DNA from: Lingula anatina
Lineage: Eukaryota; Brachiopoda; Lingulata; Lingulida; Lingulidae
Length of the DNA: 64,000 nucleotides
Direction: 5' to 3'
Assembly (NCBI RefSeq): GCF_001039355.2
Contig: NW_019775069.1
Coordinates: 62,001-126,000, forward strand
Below the pieces are notes generated by a model. That model was given only the letters and a program-made list of their open reading frames with translations, was not told the origin of the DNA and made no database searches. The position numbers were made by a program, and so were the translations under genes. This document shows positions 48,401-61,867 of this stretch, one piece after another; the stretch's first letter is position 1; each line of letters starts with the position of its first letter.

Positions 48401-51005
48401 TACCTGCACGTTCGTCTTAGAATTGCTTTGTCCTTATTTTTGCCACAGTACATTATTTCTTATGTGTTGAAATGATATTCGTATTACTTATGCTGACAGG
48501 GGCACATTTATTACATTTTAAGGCCAAGAAAAAGTATAAGTAAAAGCAACTTGCAATATATTAATGCTCAAATAGCTATAAGCAGACACCTGTTGCTCGA
48601 ACAGTGAAGCATGCAACCAGACTTTCTTTGAATTAAATACTGCACCAAACGACCAGTCACCTAGCTCATCTTTGAAGGACTGTTGGAAATCTTGTTTTAA
48701 TTCCTTGGACATTTTATTATTATTATTTTTTTTATAATTAAATGGAGCTGCTTAGATCTCATTGGTTTATATCCTTTTTCCCAACTCTCAAATTATTTGA
48801 CTACTGACAGTGAAATGATTTGATTTGCTTAAAATTACATTTTTTTTTTAGATTTCACGACACCTTTATAGCCTACACGTGGACAACGCTGTTAACAGTA
48901 AAAGAAAATTTGATAGCATAGCAACAGTGAAAAAGCAGTAAAAGGCATGTACCAGTACATATTTCAGGGGTGGATTAATTGAGGCCGTCTTCTGGGTCTT
49001 CCGGAAGACGGTGAGATTTTCAAGTTTACATCCCAGATAGCCTACTGTACATGCACTGACTGTTATCTTTTTTTTTTCTGTCGGAAGACGGTCAAATGGA
49101 GGATGGTTCAACAAAAATAATTTAAATAATTTAAAACCAGGTTTTAATATCATTTAGCGATTTTACGACAATCGTTTACTATCCAATCCAGCGTGCGCGA
49201 GCGTGAGACAGTACATATCAGAATCGTCAATAGGAGTGCTAATTTTATTTTATTTAATAATGCGAGCGCAGACGTCCCTAGGTGGCGTTAGTTGTTCTAT
49301 TTCGCGAAGCGCCATTAAAACTGTCCCCAGAGTATCAGATTTCAACCCGCTCTTACAATGCACGGCGTGTCTCATCTACTGCATCGGGAACAACCCTACC
49401 TTAACACGTGATAAAGAACAGCTGTTACTTCCTTTTGGGTATTGTTTTCACAATCTACGAAAGGTCAGAAGTGAAAATGTTTAAGAGCAAACTTTTAAAC
49501 TGATTTATTTTTTGAAGTCGGCAAAGGGCGGCAAGACAAAATATATGCCATGTAGAAGAACAAGGACTAAGGTTTCTAACCAACATTTCAGATTTTTGGG
49601 CAAATTTGGGCAAATATTTTTTTTTTGTAATTTATTTCAACGCCCCCCCCCCCCTCGCACACGCTTGTTGTCCCCGCGGCCAGTCGAGGTCAATTTTTAC
49701 TGCGTACGCTTAACAAAACTGTTACATCGTTTGCATACATCAGTTAGAAGTGATAATAACAGAGAATATCCTGATTGTGATGAGTTTGTTGGGAATCATG
49801 GTGAAATGCACTCAAAAGTTAAAGCCTGAGTGGACTTTGGCATAATTATTCAACTCTGAGCAGGTGTTTTCATCCGTTTTGCGGCATCAATAAATTGAAT
49901 AATCCTGACTCTTTTTCTTGGTTGTCTGGTTTAGCAAGGAGTTGTAACTTCTTGGGTTTAGCGTCTCTGACTGATTATAAAGGTCTTAATGGGGCCTTGA
50001 CAGATTTAGTATTGATTAATTAATTAATTTTTTTTTTTTTTTTGGTGTGTGTGTGTGTGATTTACATATGCTGTTAACACATCTTTGCCAAAGACTTTAA
50101 ATGACCTTGACAGTGTGAATATTGTTAAGTCCCTTTTGGAAATTTCTATGTACATGTAGATATTTGTGTGTAGAACTTTAGATGTAAGTATAATAATTAT
50201 ATTTATATCTAGAACTTTAGGAGATGGACGTACATCGAAATAAAATTAAAAACTTTTTGAGGAAGCCAACGAGAGAATAAGTTATCCATTTTTTTGTGAT
50301 TTACTTGTTGTTTTTATATATCTCTGTGCCAAAGACTTAAAATAGCTCAAGTTCCCTTTTAAAACTTACTGTCATTTGTATTGATATATTATATTTACTT
50401 TTTATATATGCAGACTTCTGTAGTATAGTTGGACCAACAGCTTTTTAAAACTAGAATTATCAGTTTTGTGGTGCAAGAATTCCCTATAACAGTGGTCAAA
50501 TCACATTTGTGTATTCTTTACTTTAATTGGTAGACAAATTGGAAGCACAAATATTGTTACAGATAATTCTTATACTTTTTCAATATAATCTTGGATCAGA
50601 AAACTCTGTTATGTCACATGAATTAAAAAAATTAAGTCTATCATTCATACGTGGCAAGTTAATTTTCAATGATATTTAAGCTTTGAAACATTTATGCATT
50701 ACTAATAGGTTTAAATAGTAGTATGGCAGGTGCTACATGTATATAGCTTGATTTATTTTCTTTCAAGCTCACCAGATAGTTTTCTGACATGAAATATATA
50801 ATTAAATTTTGGTTTATACTAATATCAAGACAACTGCTGGAGAGAGAGAATTTTATTACAAACTGCCTTATCAGCATTTATAAACAGGGGTGATGGAAAT
50901 ATGCATGGGGGTAACATCCTCAGAAGTGGGGGCATTTTTATTTTTTGCAGGAAGTTTATCATAAAAGAAAATTATGTGCCTTGTACATACTATATCCCAG
51001 CAGGC

Positions 51006-51440
51006 ACACAACGTTGATTCAACGTTGAATCAACGTTGAATTTATGTTGAGACGTTGATAAACGTTGAATCAATGTTGATTCAACGACCATAATTCAACA
51101 TTGGCATTTCAACGTTGATTCAACGACAACAAATTCAACGTTGACATTACAACATTGATTCAACGTTGATTCAACGACAACAAATTCAACGTTGGCATAT
51201 CAACATTGATTCAACTTTGATTCAACGACAACAAATTCAACGTTGACATTTCAACATTGATTCACCTTTGATTCAACGACAACAAATTCAAAGTTGGCAT
51301 ATCAATCAACATTGATTCAAGTTTGAAGTAAGATTGAGTTGATAAACCAACAATATTTCAACTTTAATTCAACTTGCATTTTTGAATGTTGATGTTTGAG
51401 TAAGTTTTTCACCTTGATTCAACATTGATTCAATCATATT
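51006..51440. repeat. 51-bp minisatellite built of TCAACGTTGA palindromes
   Basis: The unit start caacgacaacaaattcaa recurs at 51121, 51172, 51223 and 51274, an exact 51-bp period. Less regular copies lie on either side. Each unit contains one or two palindromic ttcaacgttga cores. Confidence 0.85.
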
Positions 51441-51999
51441 GAACTGACATTTAAATTAGTCAGTTATAATGGAAGAGTTGTCCCTCTCTCTATCCAAAAA
51501 ATGTATGTGTGTGTGTGTGTGCATGTGTTCTTCATATTCTTATATCCACTGGGATATATTTTTGTATTCATACGAGTCCTACTTGACGAAAACGAGGCAC
51601 GATACCCGGATGACAGGTAGGCCTACAAAATTTGTGATGGGGTATGATACTCTGTAATGCGATCTGACACACACCTTGAAAACGGGTAGTGTGGTCTGAT
51701 ATACCGGTTTATTCTTGATCCGTAAGTGCCGAGTCTGGTAAATGGGTAGGCCTGTTTTCTGTATTTTACTTGTACCAAAAGGGGGTATTAGTCTACTTGG
51801 GAGAGTCCCTGTGGAGTATGTGTACACTGGCCATTTTGACCCATCTGAACAGATCGTAATCTGGTGACAAAAGACCAAATTTGTGTTTGTAAAAGACACA
51901 AGGTAACACTACTGTAATATTTCATTTGTTTTGACTCTAGTTATGTTACTTTCTTCCATTTTCCATGATAATTGGGTTCAAAATCAAAGGCATGATAAT

Positions 52000-52020
52000 G
52001 GGGGGGGGGGGGGGGGGGGG
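52000..52020. repeat. Poly-G tract (21 G)
   Basis: One of several long G runs in the spacer (also 45369-45380 and 47481-47496); G4-prone and error-prone in sequencing. Confidence 0.9.
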
Positions 52021-52339
52021 TAAAAATTTCCCTGCTGTCACAACTACCACAGTGATAATGCTGTGGCACAACTATCACAATCTACCACCTCACCTGACTT
52101 CTCCTGACATTTGCTGTCACAACTACTGCAATTACTTAATAAATTCCTTTCCTGGGTCAGAATTATTAACATATTCATTTACTTGCCATTGCAGATCACT
52201 CTTTGTCTTTTAATTTACCCCAAAATTGTGCAAAGGAGACATCTTATGACATTGTTGCCAGCATCTCTAGGCGTAGCAAGAAAATTCACTGTTAGTACTC
52301 CTATTGACGATATTGATATGTATTGGCTGTGCTAACCAG

Positions 52340-54804
52340 AATTGTCAACAGGAGTGCTAACGCATGAATTTCCATGCTACTCCAGGCGTAGTTGTTTTAT
52401 AGCACACTTTCAGTTGGCATTGGTTGTAAATCATGTATAAGACAGACAACGACAGATGGCTGCATTGTCATCGTTCATATTGTGCATTACATAGTAAACC
52501 CATTATTATACTGTAACATGTGTATTGTCATTTATAATGGAATACACATGGTGTAAGCATCATGGAAATATCTCCGCAAATAGCAGTTCTGGAGGATAAT
52601 ACTTCTCTGGGGTGTCTAATGTCAGATTTTCCACCAAAAACTCGAAGAAAATTTTCTGGGTAGAAAACAATAATTTATTCCATAAATTGCCCATTTCACA
52701 AGTTGATGCTTAATAGCCCAAGATATGACAACTGATTTTTACCAAGGATTGTAGGTATACTGAATAACATAAATACATGACAAAGATTGTTACTTATATG
52801 GTATCACTTATCCAATTAGAAGAAAGGTCTGCACTCCGTTTTGTAAAGGAAATAAAAAGAAGATAATTCAGCATGCATAATATGTCTTACAATTAAGTTA
52901 CGTCTGGAAGATACCTGAGACCTTATAAAATTATACCATTTTGGTAGGCTGTTAGGTAAAGTTTTTGGACTCAGTAAGGAAAAAGTATCATGTCTGATTC
53001 ATACTGGGATACTTGGCTGTTAATCTAATACCAAAAATCTAATGTGAATTTCTTCTTTCTCAGGAGAATAAATGGGCCAATTTGTGCACCAAAACTATGA
53101 AATATACTGACTAGGTGAGACTGAAGACTAAAATTACAAGTTTTTACATTTATCACACAAATAAAATAAAATATTTGTACAGACAATATTCACAATAAGG
53201 AACATAATATTTAATACTCCCATTTTGTCATACCTGTGCAATGAATTCGAGGACCAATTTTACACCTGCGTACCTGACCAGGGCAAAATTCGGCTCCCCC
53301 TCTGAGAAAACTCACCTGCCAGGCAGCAGAGCGCTTTCAGGAAAAAAAATTTACAAAGAAAGGGATGGGCTGACAACAAAACAACAGAGACTGTGTATGT
53401 CATTAGTATTGTACACAATAAATAAAAGCAACACGAATCAATAATACAAGCTGTACATGACTTACACTATTCATGGACATCTCCTTTGGAAATTGAATGC
53501 AGTAGCATTAAATAGATATCAATAACTGTAATTTAACTACAAATTTGACCAATAGTACAGTTTCATACATAATGACTCGTGTCATTTCCATTATTCGTCC
53601 ATGTAACAAAAGCATGTATTGGTCAAAATTTCTAAAATACTCTGAACTGGCATTGCTATACCATAAGCACCATGCAGAACCAAATTCTATCAAACAGTAA
53701 TACCAGATCATGTGTAGTAATATGAATAGCTTAAGCCCCCTTTACACTGGACGGCGTCCTTTCTGCGTCCAGCAGTACGGCCCCATTTGAGAGTAAAAGA
53801 ATTATAATACTTTACGTGCCGACAACTGGCCGATCATTGAGCATTCATTCTGATACAAAATTAATGCTCGTGCCTCCTTATTAAGACCACAGCGATGCCA
53901 AATTTCATGGTCGTAGAGAGGACGCAGAAAGGACGCCGTCCAGTGTAAAGGGGGTATTACCAGCTGAAATTAACCCAAGAAAGATAAACTGTATTCTACT
54001 GTATGCCACGTCTGTATTACAATAAAACACACACTTAAAACTTTAATAGCAAGTATGTGTACATACTTGAAGCAGATGGAGCAGTCACTTGAGTAAAATT
54101 ACGCTTGGAAATGGAACCTCTTCATTTTCTTCTCCCTTTCCAACCCCTTTCTCCATTATGCAGTAGTCTTTTAAAATAACTGATTGTCTTAACATTTATC
54201 AAGCTTTAAATAGTCTGGTTAAATGACCCCCCCCCCCCCTTGATTACCACCATATTTGAGCAGATTAAACATATTACCATGGTTACAAATTTTAACAGTA
54301 ACCATACCAATTTTTTATCACGCACAGAAACAGTTGACTATAAGCCCTATCTTTAAAAAAAATTTTGTCATTACATCATCTTGGAAAAATGTGTAGCATT
54401 CAAGATATGTTTAGTTACTGAGGGTGTTGAAATATTATTTAAATTGGTTTTACAGCAAATCTTCATTTATGTGTTATTGTATTATCAAACGCAGAACTAT
54501 TCAATAGTAACACAATATTTTTGGACTCTTCTTAAAATTGGTGATGAAATTGCTAATGTCACTTAAATAGCTGTAAAAAAATCTCATTTTTTAGCATACC
54601 TTTCAAAGTTGTCTCACAATTTTTTGTACAAATTACTGCAGCCAAAACTTGGTGTGAACAAACCATTGCCCTGTGAATGACCAGCAATAGACTTAATGTT
54701 TAGGTATAGTTAAAACCAGTTCTATTAAATAGTTAACACCTCCCCACCTGTTATAACACAGGATAATGTAATAAGTAGACTAGAATACAAAGTTACATAC
54801 AATA
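52340..54804. other. Spacer and likely 3'UTR of PDZRN3, no coding exon seen
   Basis: Sequence below the PDZRN3 stop at 54805 (minus strand) should contain its 3'UTR. No other gene is recognised. It contains one MITE and a C-run near 54230. Confidence 0.4.
53735..53954. mobile_element. 220-bp MITE with perfect 35-bp inverted repeats
   Basis: CCCCCTTTACACTGGACGGC at the left end is mirrored by GCCGTCCAGTGTAAAGGGGG at the right. The match extends through gtcctttctgcgtcc. The interior is not coding. Confidence 0.85.
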
Positions 54805-57800
54805 TTAAACAGTTGTTACAGAAAGCAGTGGACTATAAGATTTACCATCTGTAACTTTACTTCCATGGACTAAAATCTCTTGCACAGTTGTAAAATCATC
54901 CAGCATCCTTCGCCCTTTGTGGCGCATCATTTTTCTGTGGCTCAGTTCAACTATGTTCATTTGTTTGCACTCTTCGCCTTCTTTCAGAGTCTCCATTCGC
55001 TGTTTGATCATGCTTTCTTTCTTATGCTTGTGCTCGCGTGCCCGCGCAAGATGGCGTCTCCTTTCCTCTTTGTTCCAGTAACGTCCAACTTTCATTTCGC
55101 TCATGGCATCATCATCTGTGGTCATACCACATCGCTCCTCTGTAATTTTCTTTGCACGTTCCTTCAAGCGCATGCTGCGCACAGGTCTGCGCGTGATGTA
55201 TCGTGAACCATCAGCACGCTTTTTGACTACCCATTCCATCTGATTGTCACTCGTTACTGGAGTCTCAGCACGCTTACTTCCTGAAGCACTCTGGGAAGAG
55301 CTTGGTGCATTCTGGGTATTTTTCTCCCCACTATTTTGGCTGTTTTGGGAGATTGACTGGTTCGAGGATAACAAACGATTGCGCTCTTCTACTTTCTGCT
55401 CAAAAAGGCGCTGTTGCACAGCTATGGTGTGCTCCAGATGGGCATGGTTTGTGTACATAATATCTGAATATTTGGCATAGATATCAGTCATGGACTCAGA
55501 ATCATTCATTGAAGGTCCATCTCGATTCTCAATGGCCGTCTGCTGACCGTCACTAATACTGCTACTTGTTGCACTCTTGGTTTGAGCAAGGCTTTTGCCT
55601 TTATTACTTTTGTCTGAAGCCGGCTTAGGCATGTGTTGAGGCGTGGTTTGAGTAGTTTTCTCAGAGTCGCTCTGAGGTTGTGATACAGTTTGTGGGGCGT
55701 GAGAGAGACTAAGCATGGAGCCCCGGAACCCCTCTTCCTTCATGAGCTCCAGAGTGAGAGGTGTGCTACGGCAACTTTCTCCTGTGTTATAGGCACTTGA
55801 ATTGGAAGTGTCTTTCTCACAATCTTCAACAATCTTTTTCTCTTTTTCAACGTTTTTACTGGTGTCTTTATTACTGACTTTGACTGGTGTTGGAGAAGAG
55901 GAAATGTCTTGTCTGATCCAAATGGCTGGATCTGACTGTTGTTGTTCTGAAGTGTTTTGGTTGTATCGCAAAGACTCCATGCGCGTGCCCATGCGAGGCA
56001 CCAGCCGTGGACTACGACACATTTCTGAGGTTTGCAGTGTTCTTATCTGGTTCTGAACTTTGTGTTGATGTTGAAGATGGGCAGCGACAATCTGCTGACA
56101 CTCCAGCTGAATTTCCTCCATTTCTTGGTTTAGGATGGCAAGTTCACGCTCAATACTGCTCTGTGAGTCTTTGCGCGAATTTGAGGTCAAAGGAGCACCT
56201 GAGGACGCCATGTTTGGATGAGAATTTTGTGTGCAACGATTCTCCAACACTTCTCTGAATTTTTCACACTCTTCAGCTGGGATTTCATTGGCTGGGAAAT
56301 CATTGTCGTGAGTGTCATTGGAGGTGAAGCTGTCATTGCTGTACTGGAGCTCGCCATTGCCCAGCTGTCCACCTCTGAACTTGGTCTTTGTTGCTGGAGA
56401 CATGCATTCACTGTCAAATATTTCCTGTAAGAAGAGGAAATTGTGCTTAAATATTTGCAAAACCATGTTCAATGCCAACTGATAATGCACTTCAAGATTC
56501 ATGGAATATTTATTAAATTGCATACTGCTTCAAATTGATATAAATCAATTCTGTCTCCATATTTCACTTTTAAAACACATATCAATTAAACTAAACTAAA
56601 ATTAGTCATACACAAAACACCCAAAATTTGTAATTTCTAAACAAATGGACAATGAATACCAATCAATTGAATCATTTCACAATTAATGAGCTGGATAACA
56701 CACCTGTTCTGAGCTCTCATCATTTCTTGTGCTCTCATCAGTGCGGCCAACTCCACTGTCTTTTTCGTGTTTCTGTGAATTCTCTGTGGTGGCAGTGTCT
56801 GTGGTCCCACCCTCTTCGTCATTGTCATGGTGACGCTACAGTAACAACAACAAGATTGGATTAGTTACAAGGTTTAGTCACAGAAATGACAGTGTTTTTT
56901 ATAGGCAGGGTTGTTATGTAAAGTAATAGGTACGTGTACATATACAATACAAAAACAAGCAATAGTTTACTTGGTAGATTTTATTTGCCACTAGACATGT
57001 TTGTTTATTAAGCAGTCTTTCCATAGAAAACTTATTTGTCAGGCACAATTCAGTAAGTTTAATGTTCTGCACAGGGGTTCAAACTTTCTGTCAGACATCA
57101 AAATATTTACACCTATTCTCAGTCTGAAATTCCAAGAAAATTTCCCAGAAAAGGACTAAAACTGTCTGTTAAACATCATCCCAAACAATTTGGAACTGTT
57201 TGTACAGGAGCATCTGAAATTGTGCTATTACGTGGAACAAAATGCCGACCAGATGAAAAACAGGTACAAGTTGATAAAGGATGAGCTACAGGTAATTCAA
57301 ATTCACTGTTCCTGGTGTAATTTGGGAAGACACCAACTAAACAACTCCTCTTTTTGATCTAGTGTTATTTGGAAAAGCAGGGGCCACATGGGAAAACATA
57401 CACAGCTCCTACTACCAGTGCACTATTCCACCTGTCTGCTGTGAATCTGTTTTATCTATGCAGCCAAGACACTCCAGGTCACCACCACCAAGTAGGTGCA
57501 CATTTCTGGGCCACTGTTTTGTCTATTCATTAGAGGGTATGGATAATCAAAATTAAAGATACTTTATCCTGCTGCAGGGCCCTATTAGTCATATATAAGC
57601 CATGGTTGAGAATTTTGGTTGATGAGAGGCTGACATGTACACTGTAAGAGCACACTGCTCCAGTGTGCACAGTATAAACAAGACCAGCTAGGATGGAAAT
57701 GCCACTAAGTTCACTTGAAAAATTGAGAACTTGTGTTTGGATTTTATTACAGTCTAATTGAAAAAGCAGACAACTCATAGTTGTGGATGGTCTAACTCTT

Positions 57801-60800
57801 CCTGTTTATCTATTTATTTTGACTATTACATACCTTAACAAAAGGCTTATTAATTGCCCATACTTGTCCTTTTCAATCAATTTCAATTATCAAGTCAAAA
57901 ATGTTCCAATCTTCATTTTTGTGATAAATAACTGAAGTAAATTATGTGATAATAAGCATTCGCTTCTATTTTTTCTTTTACATTCCCCTTGTATTTTCCT
58001 GTAACTATGATACAATTTGATAGAGAGAAGCGAGGAGAAGAAACAGACACCACTTATGGTTTATCCCTCACTGCCTTCAGTGACAGCATCCCTCTTCAGT
58101 AGAGCAATCAGACCAACATTCCAGGAAATTTTGTTTCAGTTAAGCCATTCAATTAGCCCAGATTGGAAGAAACAATTACTTAATAGATATGTCTTTGATC
58201 TCTGCCCCACAAGTACCACCATTCACAGATGGGTAAATACAGGGAAACCTTGCACTCAATTATCCCATTAACTAAAACTATGTACATCTCTGGACTCCCC
58301 AGATTCCTTGGAAAACAGCAGGATGGTTTTACTATCTCAGGATTCCTTCCCTGGAATGTAGTTAATGGCTGATGGTTCAACTTTCACAAATTTCTGACCA
58401 CTGACTGGACAGGACATAGGGCTATCTTTCAAGAAGGATTGAGTGATTTATTTTTGTTTGGAAAAGAGGTGGAAATGTGTGTTCTCTGTACTTTATTTTG
58501 CCCAGACTGAGAGCACAGCAGATAAAGATGCGCACAAACATTTACATATCGGAACCTGGTTTGCAACAAGTTGGAATGCTCGTCTTTATGGAACCCTCAT
58601 GTTGATGCAACACGCCTGGGAGGTTGCATCTCTGGCGCTTCATTATTTCTCAAAATATTGAAACTTATGGTTTGGAAATGCCTTTCAAATTGCAATCAGA
58701 AGGTGCAAACTGAAATGAGCTGTATGCCCTACGTGATGATATCTTAGCATGGAATCTTGAGAAAGCTTCAGTGTTAAGGGATCTCAAGGGAGACAATAGT
58801 TGAACATACCTGCTCTTCAAAGTCAGATAACAAAAACTGACCTGAGCTTAATTTTTATGAAACTTTGCATGCTTTCTTTTGTCCATTGAGAGGGGGGGGA
58901 GAGGTGCAGACAAAGTCACTGACATCAGTTTACAACTTATGCTTAAAGGGTGACAAATCTCTAGAGCCATCCAGATCGACTTACCTGTCCCAACATTGCC
59001 GAGGTAAACTCCATATTTTGATGGTGGTTAGCTTCCAGCATGGACATATTAAAGTCATCCAGCATCATGTGTTGCTCCTCCATGAACCCGTCATCCATCT
59101 GTAACATTAACAGATTAAATGTGAATCTGATATATTTTTAAGCAAACTTGGAAACAATGAGCTGTCTATCATTCTGAAGTATATTGTGTTTTTATTCCTT
59201 AGGGTTATCATACCAGGGGGCTTGTAATACAATATCAAGATTTTTTATCTTCAAATGTATTGATTTCACGTTATATGGAAAAATGTAGTAAGCTCTCTAA
59301 ATATGCTCAGGATGCAAATAAACAAGGGGCACACACACTGGAGCTGTTTTGAAAATCTTCAAACAAGGGTCCCCCCCCCAAACAAAAGCTGTAGAGTTTT
59401 TTTACGGAAATTCAGACAGTCAAGTCTGTCATCATCTCTCCATCATATATCACTGATGATGGGCCAGTGGTCTCTGCTTTCACACACGCAGACCTTCCTC
59501 TCAAACAGAAGTGCCAACCAAGGCTTTGATCTTGCTTGTGATCTGAGAAAAAATTTACCCTAATTTGTAAACATTCCGTCCCCCTGTGAGCCCGTTTTCT
59601 CACCCTGATCAATCTTGGCTTTCATCTCAAGTGTTCACCCCAGCAATTTGTAAAAACAAGACAAACTTTCAAATCCTAGTCCTGTGAACAGGGCTCTTAT
59701 AAATCACACCAGGACCTAAATATGCATTCCTCTGATAATACACTGAGGGGTCTTCAGCTTTTATGACAAGGCCCTGTGTTTGGGACAGACATCAGCAGAT
59801 GACAAGAAAGCCTTGCTATTTTATTGCAGGGTGTGACATTTTCTCAGCAGGGAGGACCACACCTTGCACTGATGGCCCCCACACACATCAAAGGGGCTGG
59901 AAAGGGTAATGGTAGTTCAACCCATCAGAAACTGGTCACCCTTACATCCCTCTGTGTTGACAAATGAACAGGCAAGGACATCAATCTCTATAGAAAGGGG
60001 CTTGACTTCACTTTTTTCTGGGAAGGGGTGGTAAAATGGCTTTCACTTATGTGCACAGAGGCTAAGGGTTAAGCAAACTAGCAAATATTCCCTTCCTGAA
60101 CTCCTTGACATTTTGGATTCTGCTCGGATTTTCCTACAGATTCGATGGTTAAGTGAGACATCTCAAGGCAAAATTTTTACATATCTTTGAGGGCACTGAG
60201 ACATGTAATCAAAAACTTACACAGATATACTCTGTTAGCATTGATTTTTCATTGATATAACAAAATACGGGATGTAAACATTTATGGATTTTGTTCAATA
60301 ATAACATGCAGCAACATGAAACACAATTTCTCATTACAAACTCTTAGCCACTGCACATCAGCTTAAACATCAACTGGACAAAACTCCACCCTGTGGTCAA
60401 ATCCAATATGGTGGACTGATGATGACCTTTCAGAATTTACTCATGCAGGGTGAAACTTGTCTCTTGTGATACATGTTTAACTTCTTCATAAAATATTTTC
60501 AGGGGGAAGTAATGCTTTTAGTGCCTGCTGATAGCCAGTTGATCAAAGAACACATATGTCTGACCAAATGTAAAAATGGAGATAAACAAGAGATGCACAA
60601 CATTTTTAAATTGTAACAGTTTTAAATGGTCAACCTTTTTTTGTAAACTATCCACTTTTCAAATTTTCTTTTGTAATTCAAGTTGTGCTAATATTGAGAC
60701 GCTGTAATGCAGAAAACGAGCCATGAATTTAATGTCTAACATATCTTTGCTTCCACAGCATCTTCGTTGCAACCTTTTCCTCCATGTAGCAAAACCACAA

Positions 60801-61867
60801 GGTCAACGTTTAAGGAGGCTTCCTCAGTTCATTGCCAGTCTATAAATCCCAACCCTAATTTTCCACTCTCTATCTTCATCATCAAAGTAACCCTTGGTCT
60901 GACTGGCTCACCCTGACTTGGTTTCAACTACACCTTTGACACTGAGAAATTGAGCAGTGTGTTCAGCGCCATCTTGGCAGACGTCGCCTGTCAATACGTT
61001 GAAATATGGAGGCAGTTGGTGTCTGCTTGGAATTTCAACGAAAAAAATCAAGTTTTTAAGCTTCATTTGATGGACTGGAAGAAGGAGGAGGGGGGGTTAT
61101 TTTTGCACGGACAACGGCATCTTTATCTAAGCAGACATATCATCTTTTTTTTTTTTTTTTTTTTGTCGTTTTGTTGTATATCAGAGTAAGAAAGGTCTTC
61201 TCTCTGTACATGCTATGGAAGCCAACTTTGCTGCTTGAACCTCATTAGTTCAAAGTTTCCCTGCAGTTGAAGAAAAACATCTCCAAAATGCTCTGATCTA
61301 AAACCCAAACTTTCACATCCAAGAGATTGTTTCTTTTGATTTCATCTTTGGTGCCAAAAATAATATGCAGAAAATTTACAGATAGCAAGTTCTTCTTTGA
61401 AGCTCATGGTATCATTTTATGGTATGCATACTGGAGAGGAAGAAAGGGAAACTTGAGCAAACTATTATATACTTATATATATTTTATTTCAAACTAAAAC
61501 CAAAATGACAGCTTGCCTCCCTCTGTGCCTATCTTCAGAATGTAGGGAGTGGGGAGAGGGGTGGGGAGAGGGAGGCTTTGAAAGTGGAAGAGGGAGGAAA
61601 AAGGAACAGCCTAGCGAAAACAGGTGTTAATGAATCACGACTTAAAATTTATAATTCATTGACTGAAATTTGAAATCACCTTTTACCAAACCACTGATTC
61701 AGATGCATGTCTGTATTCAATGAAATGGAAATTAAAAGAAAGCAGACGTGAAGTAAGAAGACGAGGCTTACCTGCATTGGTCTGGCTAACAGTAGTGTGA
61801 TGTCGGAGCGATTCTGTGAAAAGAGTTTGATGGCCTGTTCCCGACTGTGGACATCCACACCATTTAT
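54805..61867 (-). CDS. PDZRN3: PDZ domain-containing RING finger protein 3/4, last four coding exons (5' end outside window)
   Basis: Exons 61867-61772, 59098-58985, 56835-56704 and 56424-54805 (TAA), all phase 0, encode 653 residues. The first ends the last PDZ domain ([16 protein letters not shown] then LLLARPMQ). The second reads [16 protein letters not shown]. The third holds the conserved [20 protein letters not shown]. The 540-codon last exon ends with [33 protein letters not shown]-type wording (here [19 protein letters not shown]), [14 protein letters not shown] and the terminal SVTTV, a class I PDZ ligand. These match vertebrate PDZRN3/PDZRN4. In that family the upstream part carries RING, TRAF-like and further PDZ domains, and PDZRN3 acts as an E3 ligase at synapses and in Wnt/muscle signalling. 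Those N-terminal exons must lie beyond 64 kb. A basic coiled coil is evident around [19 protein letters not shown]. Confidence 0.95.
56836..58984. other. PDZRN3 intron, no gene seen
   Basis: No exon-like segment was supported on either strand. Confidence 0.5.
59099..61771. other. PDZRN3 intron, no gene seen
   Basis: Contains a poly-T run (61146-61164) and G-rich stretches near 61560; no supported exon. Confidence 0.5.

Larger units (their letters stand above)
44600..48920. repeat. Three partial copies of a diverged repeat of about 2 kb
   Basis: 44630-45010 resembles 45905-46190 (gaaacagattacaagtatttaatcaaa; atggacggacacaag). 45172-45380 resembles 47290-47496 (agctgtacrcaatattaatg, ending in a poly-G run). 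46320-46780 resembles 48455-48900 (agctataagcagacacctgttgctcg). No long reading frame survives. It is probably a transposon or segmental repeat family. Confidence 0.75.

Noticed and set aside
47440-48420. Long open frames across 47.4-48.4 kb on both strands
   Set aside because: They consist of N translated as unknown residues; no coding evidence.
53280-53345. Donor-like CTGGCAG/gtgagt on the minus strand below PDZRN3
   Set aside because: No matching exon frame; probably 3'UTR or spacer.
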